Shown: positions 51,714 through 60,807, counted from the stretch's first letter. The stretch: DNA of 64,000 bases from an uncultured Pseudomonadota bacterium (GCA_903858165.1 CAIOHZ010000234.1:1-64000); one strand, 5' to 3'. The notes: a model not told the origin generated them from the sequence alone. Translations and numbers: made by a program.

Positions 51714-52373
51714 CTAGACCTCGCGCTGGTGCAGCGGACTGCTGCGCGGAAAGTGCGCGCGCAGATACTCCATTTGGTCGGCCAGCACGCGCCGACCCTT
51801 CAGGTAGATGTATTCGGCATAGGTGGGCGTGAACGGCACCGCCAACAGCTGCAATCCGGCCTGTTCCGGCGTGCGGTTGGCTTTGTGGTTGTTGCAGCGG
51901 CGGCAAGCGGTCACCACATTGGTCCAGCGGTCCTGCCCGCCTAGATAAAACGGCCGCACGTGGTCGCGCGAGAGCTGCTGGGGCTGGAACTGCACACCGC
52001 AATACAGGCAGAGGTGTGCATCACGCTTGAACAGGGTTTCGTTATTCAGGGGTGGGGTGTAGTCGTGTCGCCGGGCACCGGGGTTGCGGGTATGCCCCAC
52101 CGTGGCGACGATGCTGTGTACCACCACGGAAGTCCGTTGGCCCGAGCGTGCATTGGTGCCACCCCGCAGCCTAAAGAGCGCGGTGCCAAAGGCGTATGCC
52201 ACCTGCCCCATGAACTGCAGGCGCACCGCCTCGCGGTAATCGATCCATTCGAGCGGCATGCCGGAGCGGTCCGTGCGCAGCACCTGTTGTCCCAGACCGC
52301 AGGCCGACAGGGCGTCCCCGGCGTCCGGGAGTTCCAGTTCGGCATGCGACAGGCCAGTAGGGGCATAAACCAT
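51714..52373 (-). CDS. HNH endonuclease family protein
   Basis: 219 residues from the ATG at 52373; the ATG of MPLEWIDYREAV further in is an alternative. HNH motif: LFKRDAHLCLYCGVQFQPQQ, LSRDHVRPFYLGGQDRWTN, VVTACRRCNNHKANRTPEQA, with two CxxC zinc pairs and D-H as catalytic core. The C-terminal part (LLAVPFTPTYAEYIYLKGRR) is typical of a conserved chromosomal HNH protein in gammaproteobacteria. The role is unknown, possibly DNA repair. It precedes the flap endonuclease gene by 15 bases. Confidence 0.88.
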   Translation of the reverse strand: MVYAPTGLSHAELELPDAGDALSACGLGQQVLRTDRSGMPLEWIDYREAVRLQFMGQVAYAFGTALFRLRGGTNARSGQRTSVVVHSIVATVGHTRNPGARRHDYTPPLNNETLFKRDAHLCLYCGVQFQPQQLSRDHVRPFYLGGQDRWTNVVTACRRCNNHKANRTPEQAGLQLLAVPFTPTYAEYIYLKGRRVLADQMEYLRAHFPRSSPLHQREV

Positions 52374-52587
52374 CCCCCGAATGTACGCAAATTCTGGTGT
52401 CAGGTGCAATCGGGACAAGGACAGACGGCCGCAACACCGCGACAAGGGGAACAGGGGGCGGGAGAACCATCCCTTTGTTGCCAAGTCGCGGCCCTGCGAC
52501 AATCCGCATGTTGCACTGCATACAATTCTGAGACACCATCGAGGTCATCACGACACGCCCCACCAAGGGGCACCAGGGGGAGAAGCG

Positions 52588-53712
52588 ATGCCCATCACAA
52601 TCGGGGTAGTGCGGGAAACCGCCGCTGGCGAACGCCGCGTGGCGTTGGTGCCGGAAGTAGCCACTAAATTCGCCGCACTCGGCGTCAGGCTGGTCATGGA
52701 GAAGGGGGCCGGCACCGCCGCCGCCTTCCCGGACAGCTCCTACAAAAACGTGGAATTCGTCGACACTGCCGCCGCCGTACTGGTACAAGCCGATGTCTTC
52801 TTGGCTGTGCAGCCGCCCGCGCCCGCCACGGTAGATGCGCTGAAATCCGGCGCAGTCGTCGCCGGCTATCTGGCGCCTCACCTGCAGCACGACCTCGTGC
52901 GCGCCTTGCGCGACGGCGGCAAGACGGGTTTTGCGATGGAACTCGTTCCCCGCATCTCGCGTGCGCAGTCGATGGACGCGCTGTCCTCACAGGCGGCAGT
53001 CGCCGGCTACAAGGCTGTGCTCATCGCCGCCAACGCACTCGACAAGTTCCTGCCCATGCTCACCACCGCCGCGGGCACTATTCGCCCGGCCACGGTGCTG
53101 GTCATCGGCGTGGGCGTGGCCGGCCTGCAGGCCATCGCCACCGCCAAGCGCCTTGGCGCCGTGGTGGAAGCCTACGACGTGCGCAGCGCCACCCGCGAAC
53201 AGGTGAAGAGCCTCGGCGCGAAGTTCGTGGAAACCGGCATCAGCGCTGACGGCGCCGGCGGGTATGCTCGCGAACTCACGGCGGAAGAGAAGGCCCAGCA
53301 GCAAGAAGTGCTGGATAGCCGTATCGCCGCTGCCGACGCCGTCATCTGCACCGCCGGTGTCCCGGGGCGCCCCGCGCCGCGCATCGTTTCGAAAGCGGCG
53401 GTAGAGCGCATGAAGCCTGGCGCAGTCATCGTCGACATCCTTGCGGAAAACGGCGGCAACTGCGAGCTGTGCAAGGCCGGTGAAACGGTCGAGCACGGTG
53501 GCGTGCGCATCATCGGGCCAGTGAATCTGGCTTCGAGCCTGGCCTACCACGCCAGCGAGATGTACTCACGCAACCTGCTGAACTTCCTGACACCCGCGAT
53601 AGCCAAAGGCGGCGAACTGGCCATCGACTTCACCGACGAAGTCTTTGCCGGCAGTGTCGTAACGCATAGCGGCGTCATCAAGCACGAACCCACGGCCAAG
53701 GCCGTCGGCTGA
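52588..53712 (+). CDS. pntAA: NAD(P) transhydrogenase alpha subunit, part 1 (domain I)
   Basis: 374 residues from the ATG at 52588, preceded by GGGGGAGA. This is the NAD(H)-binding domain of proton-translocating transhydrogenase: IGVVRETAAGERRVALVPEV, FAMELVPRISRAQSMDALSS, QAAVAGYKAVLIAA, VLVIGVGVAGLQAIATAKRL with ARG-like DVRSATREQVKSLGAKF. In E. coli this domain is fused with membrane helices as PntA; here they are a separate gene (53729-54037). Confidence 0.95.
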   Translation: MPITIGVVRETAAGERRVALVPEVATKFAALGVRLVMEKGAGTAAAFPDSSYKNVEFVDTAAAVLVQADVFLAVQPPAPATVDALKSGAVVAGYLAPHLQHDLVRALRDGGKTGFAMELVPRISRAQSMDALSSQAAVAGYKAVLIAANALDKFLPMLTTAAGTIRPATVLVIGVGVAGLQAIATAKRLGAVVEAYDVRSATREQVKSLGAKFVETGISADGAGGYARELTAEEKAQQQEVLDSRIAAADAVICTAGVPGRPAPRIVSKAAVERMKPGAVIVDILAENGGNCELCKAGETVEHGGVRIIGPVNLASSLAYHASEMYSRNLLNFLTPAIAKGGELAIDFTDEVFAGSVVTHSGVIKHEPTAKAVG

Positions 53713-53728
53713 ACACGGAGGCATTCCC

Positions 53729-54037
53729 ATGATTGACGGCATCATTGCTCTGTATATCTTCCTGCTGGCCGGCTTCACTGGCTATGAGGTCATCGGCCGC
53801 GTACCGGCCATCCTGCACACCCCACTCATGTCGGGCAGCAACTTCGTCCACGGCATCGTGGTCGTTGGCGCCATGATCGCGCTGTTCAAAGCGGACACGC
53901 CGCTCGAACAGGCTATCGGCTTCGTCGGCGTGCTGCTCGGCGCTGGCAATGCCATGGGTGGCTACGTGGTCACCGCGCGCATGCTCGAGATGTTCAAATC
54001 TAGTGGCAGCAAGCCCAAGAGTGGGGGGCACCACTAA
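53729..54037 (+). CDS. pntAB: NAD(P) transhydrogenase alpha subunit, part 2 (membrane)
   Basis: 102 residues with three hydrophobic helices (IIALYIFLLAGFTGYEVIGR, HTPLMSGSNFVHGIVVVGAM, IGFVGVLLGAGNAMGGYVVT). H-T-P-L-M-S-G-x-N is the signature of domain II of the split alpha subunit. It forms part of the proton channel. Stop and the pntB start share one base (TAATG). Confidence 0.95.
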   Translation: MIDGIIALYIFLLAGFTGYEVIGRVPAILHTPLMSGSNFVHGIVVVGAMIALFKADTPLEQAIGFVGVLLGAGNAMGGYVVTARMLEMFKSSGSKPKSGGHH

Positions 54038-55458
54038 TGTCCTTCCTCAACCCTGTGGCCACCAAGTGGCTTATCGATATTGCGTACTTCGCTACTGCGT
54101 TCCTGTTCATTATGGGTTTGAAGCGCATGGCTTCGCCCGTCACGGCGCGTAGTGGCATTGTGTGGGCTGGCGGCGGCATGCTCATCGCTACCCTGGTCAC
54201 CTTCTTGGCGCCGTCCCTAGGCACGGAACTTTCTCCGCACCTCAGCACGAACATGGTACTCGTCGTGGTTGCTATCGCCATCGGCGGTGGCATTGCGTGG
54301 GTGAGCGGACAGCGCGTGGCCATGACGGACATGCCGCAGATGATTGCGCTTTACAACGGCATGGGTGGCGGCGCAGCCGCTGCCATTGCGGCGGTAGAAC
54401 TCTACAAGGGTGAAGAACACACTCTCGTGGCTGGCACGCTCGCCGTGCTGGGTGGCCTCATCGGTGGCGTTTCGTTCTCCGGCTCGGGCATTGCCTTCGG
54501 CAAACTGCAGGGGCTCATCAAGAAGAGCTACCGCTTCGGCGGACAGCAATTCGTGAACATGCTCATCCTCGCTGGCGCCTTGGTGGTCGGTGGCCTCATC
54601 GCAACCGGCACCAATACCAGCATGGAAGCAGTCACTCTGTTCTTCGTACTGTCGCTGTTGCTCGGCCTCACCATGACCCTGCCCATCGGCGGCGCGGACA
54701 TGCCGGTCGTCATCTCGCTCTACAACGCCCTCACCGGTTTGGCGGTAGCGTTCGAAGGCTTCGTCACGCAGAACACCGCCATGATCATCGCCGGTACGGT
54801 GGTGGGCTCGGCCGGTTCGTTGCTGACGCAGCTGATGGCGAAGGCCATGAACCGCAGTCTCGGCAACGTGTTGTTCTCGGGCTTTGGTGATACCAGTAGC
54901 GCAGCCACCGGCCCCGTCACGGGTTCGCAGAAGCCCATCGACGCCAGCGACGCCGGCGTAGCCATGGCTTTCGCGCAAAAAGTCATCATCGTGCCGGGTT
55001 ACGGCATGGCGGTGGCACAGGCCCAACACAAGGTGTGGGAGATGACGCAGCTGCTCATCGACCGCGGCGTGACGGTGAAGTTCGCCATCCACCCGGTGGC
55101 AGGCCGCATGCCGGGCCATATGAACGTACTGCTGGCGGAAGCCGGCGTGCCGTACGACATCATCGCCGACCTCGACGAAATCAATGCCGAGTTCGAGACG
55201 GCGGATGTGGCACTCATTATTGGTGCGAACGACGTGGTGAACCCCGTCGCCCGCAACGACAAGAGCAGCCCCATCTATGGCATGCCCATCTTGAATGCCG
55301 ACAAGGCCAAGACCTGCATCGTCATCAAGCGTGGCCAGGGGCAGGGCTTCTCGGGTATCGAGAACGCCCTGTTTTACTTGGACAACACCCGCTTGTTGTA
55401 TGGCGACGGCCAGAAGGCTGCCGCGGGGCTCATCGCCGCCATCAAAGCGGTGGACTAG
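54037..55458 (+). CDS. pntB: NAD(P) transhydrogenase beta subunit
   Basis: 473 residues. Membrane helices in the first 270 residues (IDIAYFATAFLFIMGLKRMA and later segments, with GGADMPVVISLYNALTGLAV), then the NADP(H)-binding domain III: VIIVPGYGMAVAQAQHKVWE, FAIHPVAGRMPGHMNVLLAE, ANDVVNPVARNDKSSPIYGM and FSGIENALFY. With the two alpha parts it drives NADPH formation from NADH by proton flow. A strong terminator follows (55482-55508). Confidence 0.95.
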   Translation: MSFLNPVATKWLIDIAYFATAFLFIMGLKRMASPVTARSGIVWAGGGMLIATLVTFLAPSLGTELSPHLSTNMVLVVVAIAIGGGIAWVSGQRVAMTDMPQMIALYNGMGGGAAAAIAAVELYKGEEHTLVAGTLAVLGGLIGGVSFSGSGIAFGKLQGLIKKSYRFGGQQFVNMLILAGALVVGGLIATGTNTSMEAVTLFFVLSLLLGLTMTLPIGGADMPVVISLYNALTGLAVAFEGFVTQNTAMIIAGTVVGSAGSLLTQLMAKAMNRSLGNVLFSGFGDTSSAATGPVTGSQKPIDASDAGVAMAFAQKVIIVPGYGMAVAQAQHKVWEMTQLLIDRGVTVKFAIHPVAGRMPGHMNVLLAEAGVPYDIIADLDEINAEFETADVALIIGANDVVNPVARNDKSSPIYGMPILNADKAKTCIVIKRGQGQGFSGIENALFYLDNTRLLYGDGQKAAAGLIAAIKAVD

Positions 55459-55481
55459 GGCTCGCGCGAAGGCGCAACGAA

Positions 55482-55508
55482 AAGCCCCGCTTCGGCGGGG
55501 CTTTTTTT
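55482..55508 (+). terminator. Rho-independent terminator of the pnt operon
   Basis: GCCCCGC-TTCG-GCGGGGC (55484-55501) followed by seven T (55502-55508), 26 bases after the pntB stop. A textbook stem with a stable UUCG loop. Confidence 0.93.
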
Positions 55509-55643
55509 GGACGCGAATACTGCTGCGCGTTTTCTTTGAAACGCACCCTTTATGCGAACGTGCGCGGCCTGCCGCTCGAGCTATTCTTTACTACACCCGG
55601 GAGCCATGGAAGGCTCGTGCGTGCGCCCGCTTTCAATTGTCTT

Positions 55644-55672
55644 TTGACAACTAGTATTGATCTGCTTAATAT
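55644..55672 (+). promoter_or_regulatory. Near-consensus sigma-70 promoter of the fused HicA-like/HTH gene
   Basis: TTGACA (55644-55649), a 17-base spacer and TAATAT (55667-55672) end 14 bases before the ATG at 55687. AAGGAAAGGA (55675-55684) is the ribosome binding site, so the transcript leader would be very short. Constitutive expression would be expected unless repressed, for instance by its own HTH domain. Confidence 0.75.
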
Positions 55673-55686
55673 CCAAGGAAAGGACC

Positions 55687-56472
55687 ATGCGTCGTCGACA
55701 TCCCGACAAGGAAATCGAAAGCGTTCTGCAATTCGCTGAACTAAACGGCTGGCGAGTAGTACCCGGCGGCAGCCATGCTTGGGGGCGTATGTACTGCCCT
55801 TCGCGAAGTGACAGTTGTCGCTGCGGTGCGTTTTGCATCACCAGCGTTTGGAGCACTCCGCGGAACCCAGGCGGGCATTCGCGATTCCTGCGCCGGGTGG
55901 TCTTGAACTGCAGTTTCGGTCAATCCATCGAGGACGACGCGCCGCGCGACACCGAGGCCATCATGGAATACCAATTCACCCTGCACTTCCGGCTTGGCCA
56001 TACTGCCGAACTCAAAGATGCGGACCTCGACCGCCTCTTCGAGGCAGGTTGCGACGATACCTCTGTCGGCCTTGGCAACCCCGGCCATGTTGCGTTGGCT
56101 TTTTGCCGGGAAGCCGCAAGCGCCCTGGAGGCCGTAGCGGAGGCTTCCGCCCAAGTGTTGAGCGCCCTGCCAGAAGCCGAACTCACTGAGGCGGCGCCCG
56201 ATCTCGGCGGCTTAAGCGATGTCGCAGAGTTGGTCGACGTTAGCCGACAGAACCTGCGCAAGCTGATGCTCAACCACCCCACGAGTTTTCCTGCGCCCAC
56301 CCACGCCGGCAGTACCTTGCTGTGGAATATGGCAGAGGTGCTCCACTGGCTGGAACAAAGGGGCGGCTATTCTCTGGCGCCTGGCCTTCTGGAAACCACA
56401 CGGGCAACGTGGACCACGAACACGGCAATACACCGTGTTCGTATGCGCCGCCTTCAGCGCGCTGCGCGGTAG
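55687..56472 (+). CDS. Fusion of a HicA-like domain and an HTH antitoxin-like domain
   Basis: 261 residues in one uninterrupted frame. Residues 1-75 (MRRRHPDKEIESVLQFAELN, GWRVVPGGSHAWGRM, a Cys-rich YCPSRSDSCRCGAFC) look like a HicA/YcfA-type small protein with the key GGSH. From Met93 on (MEYQFTLHFRLGHTAEL, GLGNPGHVALAFCREAASAL, LSDVAELVDVSRQNLRKLML) it resembles a DNA-binding protein normally encoded by a separate downstream gene. ATG 55963 has GAGG eight bases before it, so the second part may also be made alone. No stop separates the two. Toxin-antitoxin function is inferred. The 3' end overlaps the convergent gene by 19 bases. Confidence 0.65.
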   Translation: MRRRHPDKEIESVLQFAELNGWRVVPGGSHAWGRMYCPSRSDSCRCGAFCITSVWSTPRNPGGHSRFLRRVVLNCSFGQSIEDDAPRDTEAIMEYQFTLHFRLGHTAELKDADLDRLFEAGCDDTSVGLGNPGHVALAFCREAASALEAVAEASAQVLSALPEAELTEAAPDLGGLSDVAELVDVSRQNLRKLMLNHPTSFPAPTHAGSTLLWNMAEVLHWLEQRGGYSLAPGLLETTRATWTTNTAIHRVRMRRLQRAAR

Positions 56473-57998
56473 CCCGGGCCTTGCAGTGCCTTGCCAGGGC
56501 GCTTGCCCGTCACCGCACCATCGCGAATAACCCACTCGCCGGACACCATCACCGCCGGAATGCCCAGCGGCGGGGCTTCGGGGTGTTGGATGGTGGACTG
56601 GTCAATAACGGTTGCCGGGTCGAACAGCACGAGGTCTGCCACATACCCCGGCGCGATGCGTCCGCGGTCCGCAAGCCCCAAGCGTGAAGCCGGCAGGCTG
56701 GTCATCTTGCGAATAGCCTCCGGCAACGGCAGCACCTTGGCTTCGCGTACATAGTGGCCAAGGATGCGCGGGAAAGCGCCAGCGCCACGCGGGTGCGAAC
56801 CGTGCAAGGCACCATCGCTGCAGAAGGCAATCTCGGGGTGCGCCACGAACCAACTCACATCGTCTTCGCTCATCGAAGTGCCGATGATGTCTTCCATGGA
56901 TATACCGGTTTCCAGCTGGGCTTCCGTCTCGCGGATGGTGCGCATGTAGGCTGCAACGGGCGAGAGGCCCCAATGCGCGGCCATCTCTGCCAACGTCTTG
57001 CCGGCGAGCGTCGGGTCGGGGACATAGCTGGCAAACAAAATAGCGGCGGCGCCACCGTTTTCTTCCAGCGCTTTCGCTACTTTTTCTGCGTTGAAGAAAT
57101 CGCGGTCTGGTACCAACACACGAATGGTGGAGTGCCAATAAGTATAGGGATACACGTCCGGCGTCAGCTTCACGCCTTCACGCTTGGCCTGTTCGAAGTA
57201 AGCCGGCATGCGCTTCGCTGCCTGGTGCCATACCGACGTAGCACCCATCTTGATGTGCGTGATGCCTACGGGAATTTTTGCCTCGCGACCAATACGCAAT
57301 ATTTCATCGTAAGACTCGAACACCTTGGTCGACTCATCGCGAACATGGCTGAGGTAAGTACCGTGGCTGGCAGCAGCGATCTTTGACAAACCCACCACTT
57401 CTTCGGTGGTAGCGAAATGGCCTTGCTCGTACTCCAGGCCCGTCGAAAGACCAAAGGCACCGTCCAGCATTTCTTGCTGCAGTAATGCTTCCATGCGCAC
57501 CTGTTCGGCGGGGGTAGAGGCGCGGTAGAGATCTTTGCCCATCACCTGCATGCGCAGCGTGGCATGGCCGGCGAAGCTGGCCACATTGATGGCGGGCGGC
57601 GTGGCTTGCAACTGGGCGCGATACTTCCCTAACGGGAACACGGACTCACCATCCTGCCCGACCACTACCGTGGTGACACCTTGTCGCGAAACCGTGGCAG
57701 CGTCGAGATCGTCCAACAATCCGGAATCCGCATGCGAATGCACGTCGATGAAGCCGGGAGCCAGCGCGAGGCCACGCTGATCGCTAACTGTTTCGCCCGG
57801 CTCCGGCGTCAGCTGCGGCGCCACGGCGACAATCTTGGTGCCGCGGATGCGTACGTCAGCCGAGTAGGGTGCCGCCCCGGTGCCATCGTAGACCTGCACG
57901 TGCTGCAGCAGCACATCAGCCGCAGCCGTCACCGAAGACCAGGCAAGGCCGACGGCAATAGCCGCGGCAAGCACAGAGGAATGTTGCGGGGTAGGCAT
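56454..57998 (-). CDS. N-acyl-D-amino-acid deacylase (D-aminoacylase), secreted
   Basis: 514 residues from the ATG at 57998 with a signal peptide (VLAAAIAVGLAWSSVTAAA). Amidohydrolase-fold zinc enzyme: VQVYDGTGAAPYSADVRIRG, GFIDVHSHADSGLLDDLDA, QGVTTVVVGQDGESV, STGLEYEQG, YLSHVRDES, VGITHIKMG and CSDGALHGSHPRGAGAFPRI. The D-aminoacylase group cleaves N-acyl-D-amino acids. Periplasmic export suggests work on D-amino-acid-containing peptides or cell-wall products. It begins 11 bases after the steroid-reductase-like gene and is last in that operon. Confidence 0.9.
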   Translation of the reverse strand: MPTPQHSSVLAAAIAVGLAWSSVTAAADVLLQHVQVYDGTGAAPYSADVRIRGTKIVAVAPQLTPEPGETVSDQRGLALAPGFIDVHSHADSGLLDDLDAATVSRQGVTTVVVGQDGESVFPLGKYRAQLQATPPAINVASFAGHATLRMQVMGKDLYRASTPAEQVRMEALLQQEMLDGAFGLSTGLEYEQGHFATTEEVVGLSKIAAASHGTYLSHVRDESTKVFESYDEILRIGREAKIPVGITHIKMGATSVWHQAAKRMPAYFEQAKREGVKLTPDVYPYTYWHSTIRVLVPDRDFFNAEKVAKALEENGGAAAILFASYVPDPTLAGKTLAEMAAHWGLSPVAAYMRTIRETEAQLETGISMEDIIGTSMSEDDVSWFVAHPEIAFCSDGALHGSHPRGAGAFPRILGHYVREAKVLPLPEAIRKMTSLPASRLGLADRGRIAPGYVADLVLFDPATVIDQSTIQHPEAPPLGIPAVMVSGEWVIRDGAVTGKRPGKALQGPGYRAAR

Positions 57999-58009
57999 GG
58001 GAGATGACC

Positions 58010-58768
58010 TCACAGCAGAAAAGGGACCAGCGCTTTGCGCTCGGCAGGGTAGTCGGCAAAACGTTCGCGATACCAGCGATGGTGAGCCACGGCGCGCGGC
58101 ACCAAATTGGCGGCAGTCCACACCACGAATGTCCATGCCGCCGGCGAGGCCACCGCGAGCGCAAAGCCGGTCCACTCGATGAGCTCGCCGAGATAATTCG
58201 GGCAAGACACATAGCGGTAAAGGCCGCCTTGGGGAATGCGGTAGTCGGTCTCACCGGGGCGGCGTAGGCCAAACAAGATTTGGTCGGACTGCAGATTGAT
58301 GCCCGCGCCTAAAGTCCACAAACCCAGCCCCAGCAGCGTCGTGGGCTCACTGAACCAGGTCCAGTCGTACTGCGGCCCGAAGAGCGTGAGGCTGCGTCCG
58401 TTCAGGTAGGCGTTCACGAGGTTGAAGAAGATGGCCAAGCCGCAGATGGACAAAGGCATGGGCTTGGCACGGCCCGGGTTGCGTAGCGGGTAGATGAACG
58501 TACGGTTCACGTAGTGCGCCGTCCACAGGCCGAGAAACACCCAGCCGCCAGGCAGTTCCGGCGACTGCAAGGCGAAGCACAACACCATGACGATGAGCGA
58601 TGGGGCTTCCATCAACATCCAGCCCGCCCAACTCGGAACGAGCGGCCCCCAACCGCTGCGACCATGCCGACCATACGGCGCGGTGATAAAGAACAAGGAC
58701 AGGAAAGTGATTGCCGCGACGCCGATCCACACCGGCATGAGCGCGGTAAACAAGGCTTGTTCGGTCAT
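58010..58768 (-). CDS. Steroid 5-alpha-reductase-like membrane protein (DUF1295 type)
   Basis: 252 residues with about six hydrophobic segments. The C-terminal half has the 3-oxo-5-alpha-steroid 4-dehydrogenase signature: GINLQSDQILFGLRRPGETD, RIPQGGLYRYVSCPNYLGEL, IEWTGFALAVASPAAWTFVV and HHRWYRERFADYPAERKALV. Enzymes of this fold reduce C=C bonds of steroids or other enoyl lipids with NADPH, or methylate isoprenyl Cys. Its ATG overlaps the stop of the 3beta-HSD-like gene. Steroid substrate is plausible from the pair but not proven. Confidence 0.85.
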   Translation of the reverse strand: MTEQALFTALMPVWIGVAAITFLSLFFITAPYGRHGRSGWGPLVPSWAGWMLMEAPSLIVMVLCFALQSPELPGGWVFLGLWTAHYVNRTFIYPLRNPGRAKPMPLSICGLAIFFNLVNAYLNGRSLTLFGPQYDWTWFSEPTTLLGLGLWTLGAGINLQSDQILFGLRRPGETDYRIPQGGLYRYVSCPNYLGELIEWTGFALAVASPAAWTFVVWTAANLVPRAVAHHRWYRERFADYPAERKALVPFLL

Positions 58769-59748
58769 GGTTCGAGCCTCCCCGCTTCACGGAACCAAGT
58801 GAAGGTATCACGCACCGTGGCCGCCAGCGAACGCGGTGCATAGCCCAACTCCTGCCGGGCCCGCGCGTAACTGATGTCCAGATGGTTGCGCAGTGCGTAA
58901 AGCGATTCCGGAGTAAACAGCGGACGCCGGCCGGCAAGACGCGCGGCCCACTCCGCGCCCGGCGCTACGGCCCGCGCAAGCCACATGGGTGTCACTAGCC
59001 AAGGAGCAGGACGTCCGGTCACCTGCGCCACCAGACTAGCCAGTTCGGCGACCGTGGCCCGTTGGCCCCCCAGGAGATAGCGACTGCCGGCCGGGGCATG
59101 GTCGGCGGCGGCAAGAATGCCCGCAGCCACATCGCGTACATCTACCCAATCGAAGCCGCCCGCCACAAGACCTGGCAGGCGTTGGTGGTAGAGGTCCAAG
59201 AGCACCTCGCCCAAATGGGAAGGACGGAAGTCGTAAGGGCCCAAGATGGCGGTAGGGTTAAGCACAACGACGTCCAGCCCGCTGGCGAGGGCCGCCTGCA
59301 CCACGCGCTCTGCGGCCACTTTCGAAGCGTCGTAGCCAGGCAGGCCACGTCCGGTGGCCAAGGCACGGTCTTCGGTGACGGGCTCATGGCGCGGATGCGA
59401 GGCTAGGGCGTGGATGGAGCTGACATACACCAGCCGGGCGACGCTGGCAACGCGACAAGCATCCACCACACACTGCGTACCCCCCATATTCACGCGGTGC
59501 AGTTCAGCGCGCTCGCGTGGGTCGATGGAGACCTTGGCAGCGAGGTGGTAAACGCGCTCCATACCCTGCACTAGGCGCAACACGGCAGCCGGGTCAGTGA
59601 CGCTGCCATGGCAATGCTCGACCGGCAGGCCCGCAATGCCGCGCGTATCGGCATGGACCAAGACCCGTACTTGGTCGCCACGAGCCAGCAGTGCGCGCAC
59701 GAGGTTGGCGCCTACATGCCCTGCCGCCCCAGTGACCGCTACTTGCAT
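58765..59748 (-). CDS. NAD-dependent epimerase / 3-beta-hydroxysteroid dehydrogenase-like
   Basis: 327 residues of the extended short-chain dehydrogenase family. Nucleotide loop TGAAGHVGANLVRALLARGD, active site Ser in VYVSSIHALASH and Tyr-x-x-x-Lys in GYDASKVAAERVV, followed by VLNPTAILGPYDFRPS. HpnA-like and 3beta-HSD-like members look like this. It is the first gene of the operon with the steroid-reductase-like gene (overlap of four bases) and D-aminoacylase. Substrate is open. Confidence 0.88.
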   Translation of the reverse strand: MQVAVTGAAGHVGANLVRALLARGDQVRVLVHADTRGIAGLPVEHCHGSVTDPAAVLRLVQGMERVYHLAAKVSIDPRERAELHRVNMGGTQCVVDACRVASVARLVYVSSIHALASHPRHEPVTEDRALATGRGLPGYDASKVAAERVVQAALASGLDVVVLNPTAILGPYDFRPSHLGEVLLDLYHQRLPGLVAGGFDWVDVRDVAAGILAAADHAPAGSRYLLGGQRATVAELASLVAQVTGRPAPWLVTPMWLARAVAPGAEWAARLAGRRPLFTPESLYALRNHLDISYARARQELGYAPRSLAATVRDTFTWFREAGRLEP

Positions 59749-59796
59749 TGCGGGGGCGCTAAAGAACGTGCCGTCAGCGCCTTGACCAAGCCCGGG

Positions 59797-60807
59797 TCAA
59801 ACCCGGGTCAACCAGCCGCGCGTATCGGGGATGATTCCCTGCTGCAGCCCTACCAGAGCGGCGCGCAGACGCTGCGTGTTCGGGCCGATGTTGCCATCGC
59901 CGACGCGGATTTCCTGCCCATCACGGAGCAAAGTGCCCACACCGGACAACACAGCTGCCGTACCCGAAAGAGCAGCCTCGCCGGTCTTCACCCACTCGAG
60001 CATTTCCTCGACCGTGAACACGCGTTCTTCGACCTGGTAACCAAGGTCCGGCGCCATGCGCAGTAAAGAGTCGCGGGTGACGCCATGCAGGAAGCTCGGG
60101 TCGAGACTGCGCGTCAAGATGTGCCCTTCGCGGATGAGCAGGAAATTGGCAGCGCCCGTTTCCTGTACCTCGCCACCCGGACAGAACAACACTTGGTCCG
60201 CACCGTACTGCTTACGGGCCGCCAACGTCGGGCCGAGCGCAGCGGCGTAGTTACCGCCGGTCTTCACCATACCGAGATGGCCAGCACAGCGGGTGGCATG
60301 CTCTTCCACGTAGATGCGCAGCGGCTTGGCGCCGCCAGCGAAGTAGTCCCACACGGGGCTGCAGAGGACCATGAGCATGGCGGAACTGCTAGGCGTGGCG
60401 GCCGCGCCGATATTCGGCGTCGTGCCGATGAGCATGGGGCGAAGGTACAGCGCGCCGGGGGCCTCCGGTACTTCCTGCCGGTTGTGCTCGATGGCGGCTA
60501 GCACCATGGCTCGCAGTTGCTCCGGGTTCGGCTCGGGAAGCACCAGGCTATGGGCGCTCTGGATCATGCGGGCGATGTGCTTGTCGAGACGAAAGACATT
60601 CACCGAGCCATCGGCATGCAGGAAAGCTTTGCCACCCTCGAAGCAGGTGCTGCCGTAATGCAGCACATGGGCCGCAGGGCTCAGCGGCAGCGGCGCTACC
60701 GGGCGTACCTCGAAGGCACCCCAGGCACCGTCGTGGTACTCCGCCACGGCCATCTGGCCGGCGAGGATGCTGCCGAAGGGGGCGCTTTGCGCGGGGTGGT
60801 TCGCCAT
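59797..60807 (-). CDS. ilvE: Branched-chain amino acid aminotransferase
   Basis: 336 residues from the ATG at 60807, preceded by AGGAGA. Fold-type IV PLP enzyme: HVLHYGSTCFEGGKAFLHAD, ALYLRPMLIGTTPNIG, CAGHLGMVKTGGNYAAALGP with the PLP lysine, GGEVQETGAANFLLIREG and LDPSFLHGVTRDSLLRMA. It interconverts Leu, Ile and Val with their 2-oxoacids. It lies right after the BCKDH E2 gene (63-base gap), so the operon links transamination to oxidative decarboxylation of branched-chain 2-oxoacids. Confidence 0.92.
   Translation of the reverse strand: MANHPAQSAPFGSILAGQMAVAEYHDGAWGAFEVRPVAPLPLSPAAHVLHYGSTCFEGGKAFLHADGSVNVFRLDKHIARMIQSAHSLVLPEPNPEQLRAMVLAAIEHNRQEVPEAPGALYLRPMLIGTTPNIGAAATPSSSAMLMVLCSPVWDYFAGGAKPLRIYVEEHATRCAGHLGMVKTGGNYAAALGPTLAARKQYGADQVLFCPGGEVQETGAANFLLIREGHILTRSLDPSFLHGVTRDSLLRMAPDLGYQVEERVFTVEEMLEWVKTGEAALSGTAAVLSGVGTLLRDGQEIRVGDGNIGPNTQRLRAALVGLQQGIIPDTRGWLTRV

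Noticed and set aside
59790-59812. Terminator after the aminotransferase
   Set aside because: CCCGGGTCAA is repeated directly, but no stable stem followed by T could be formed.
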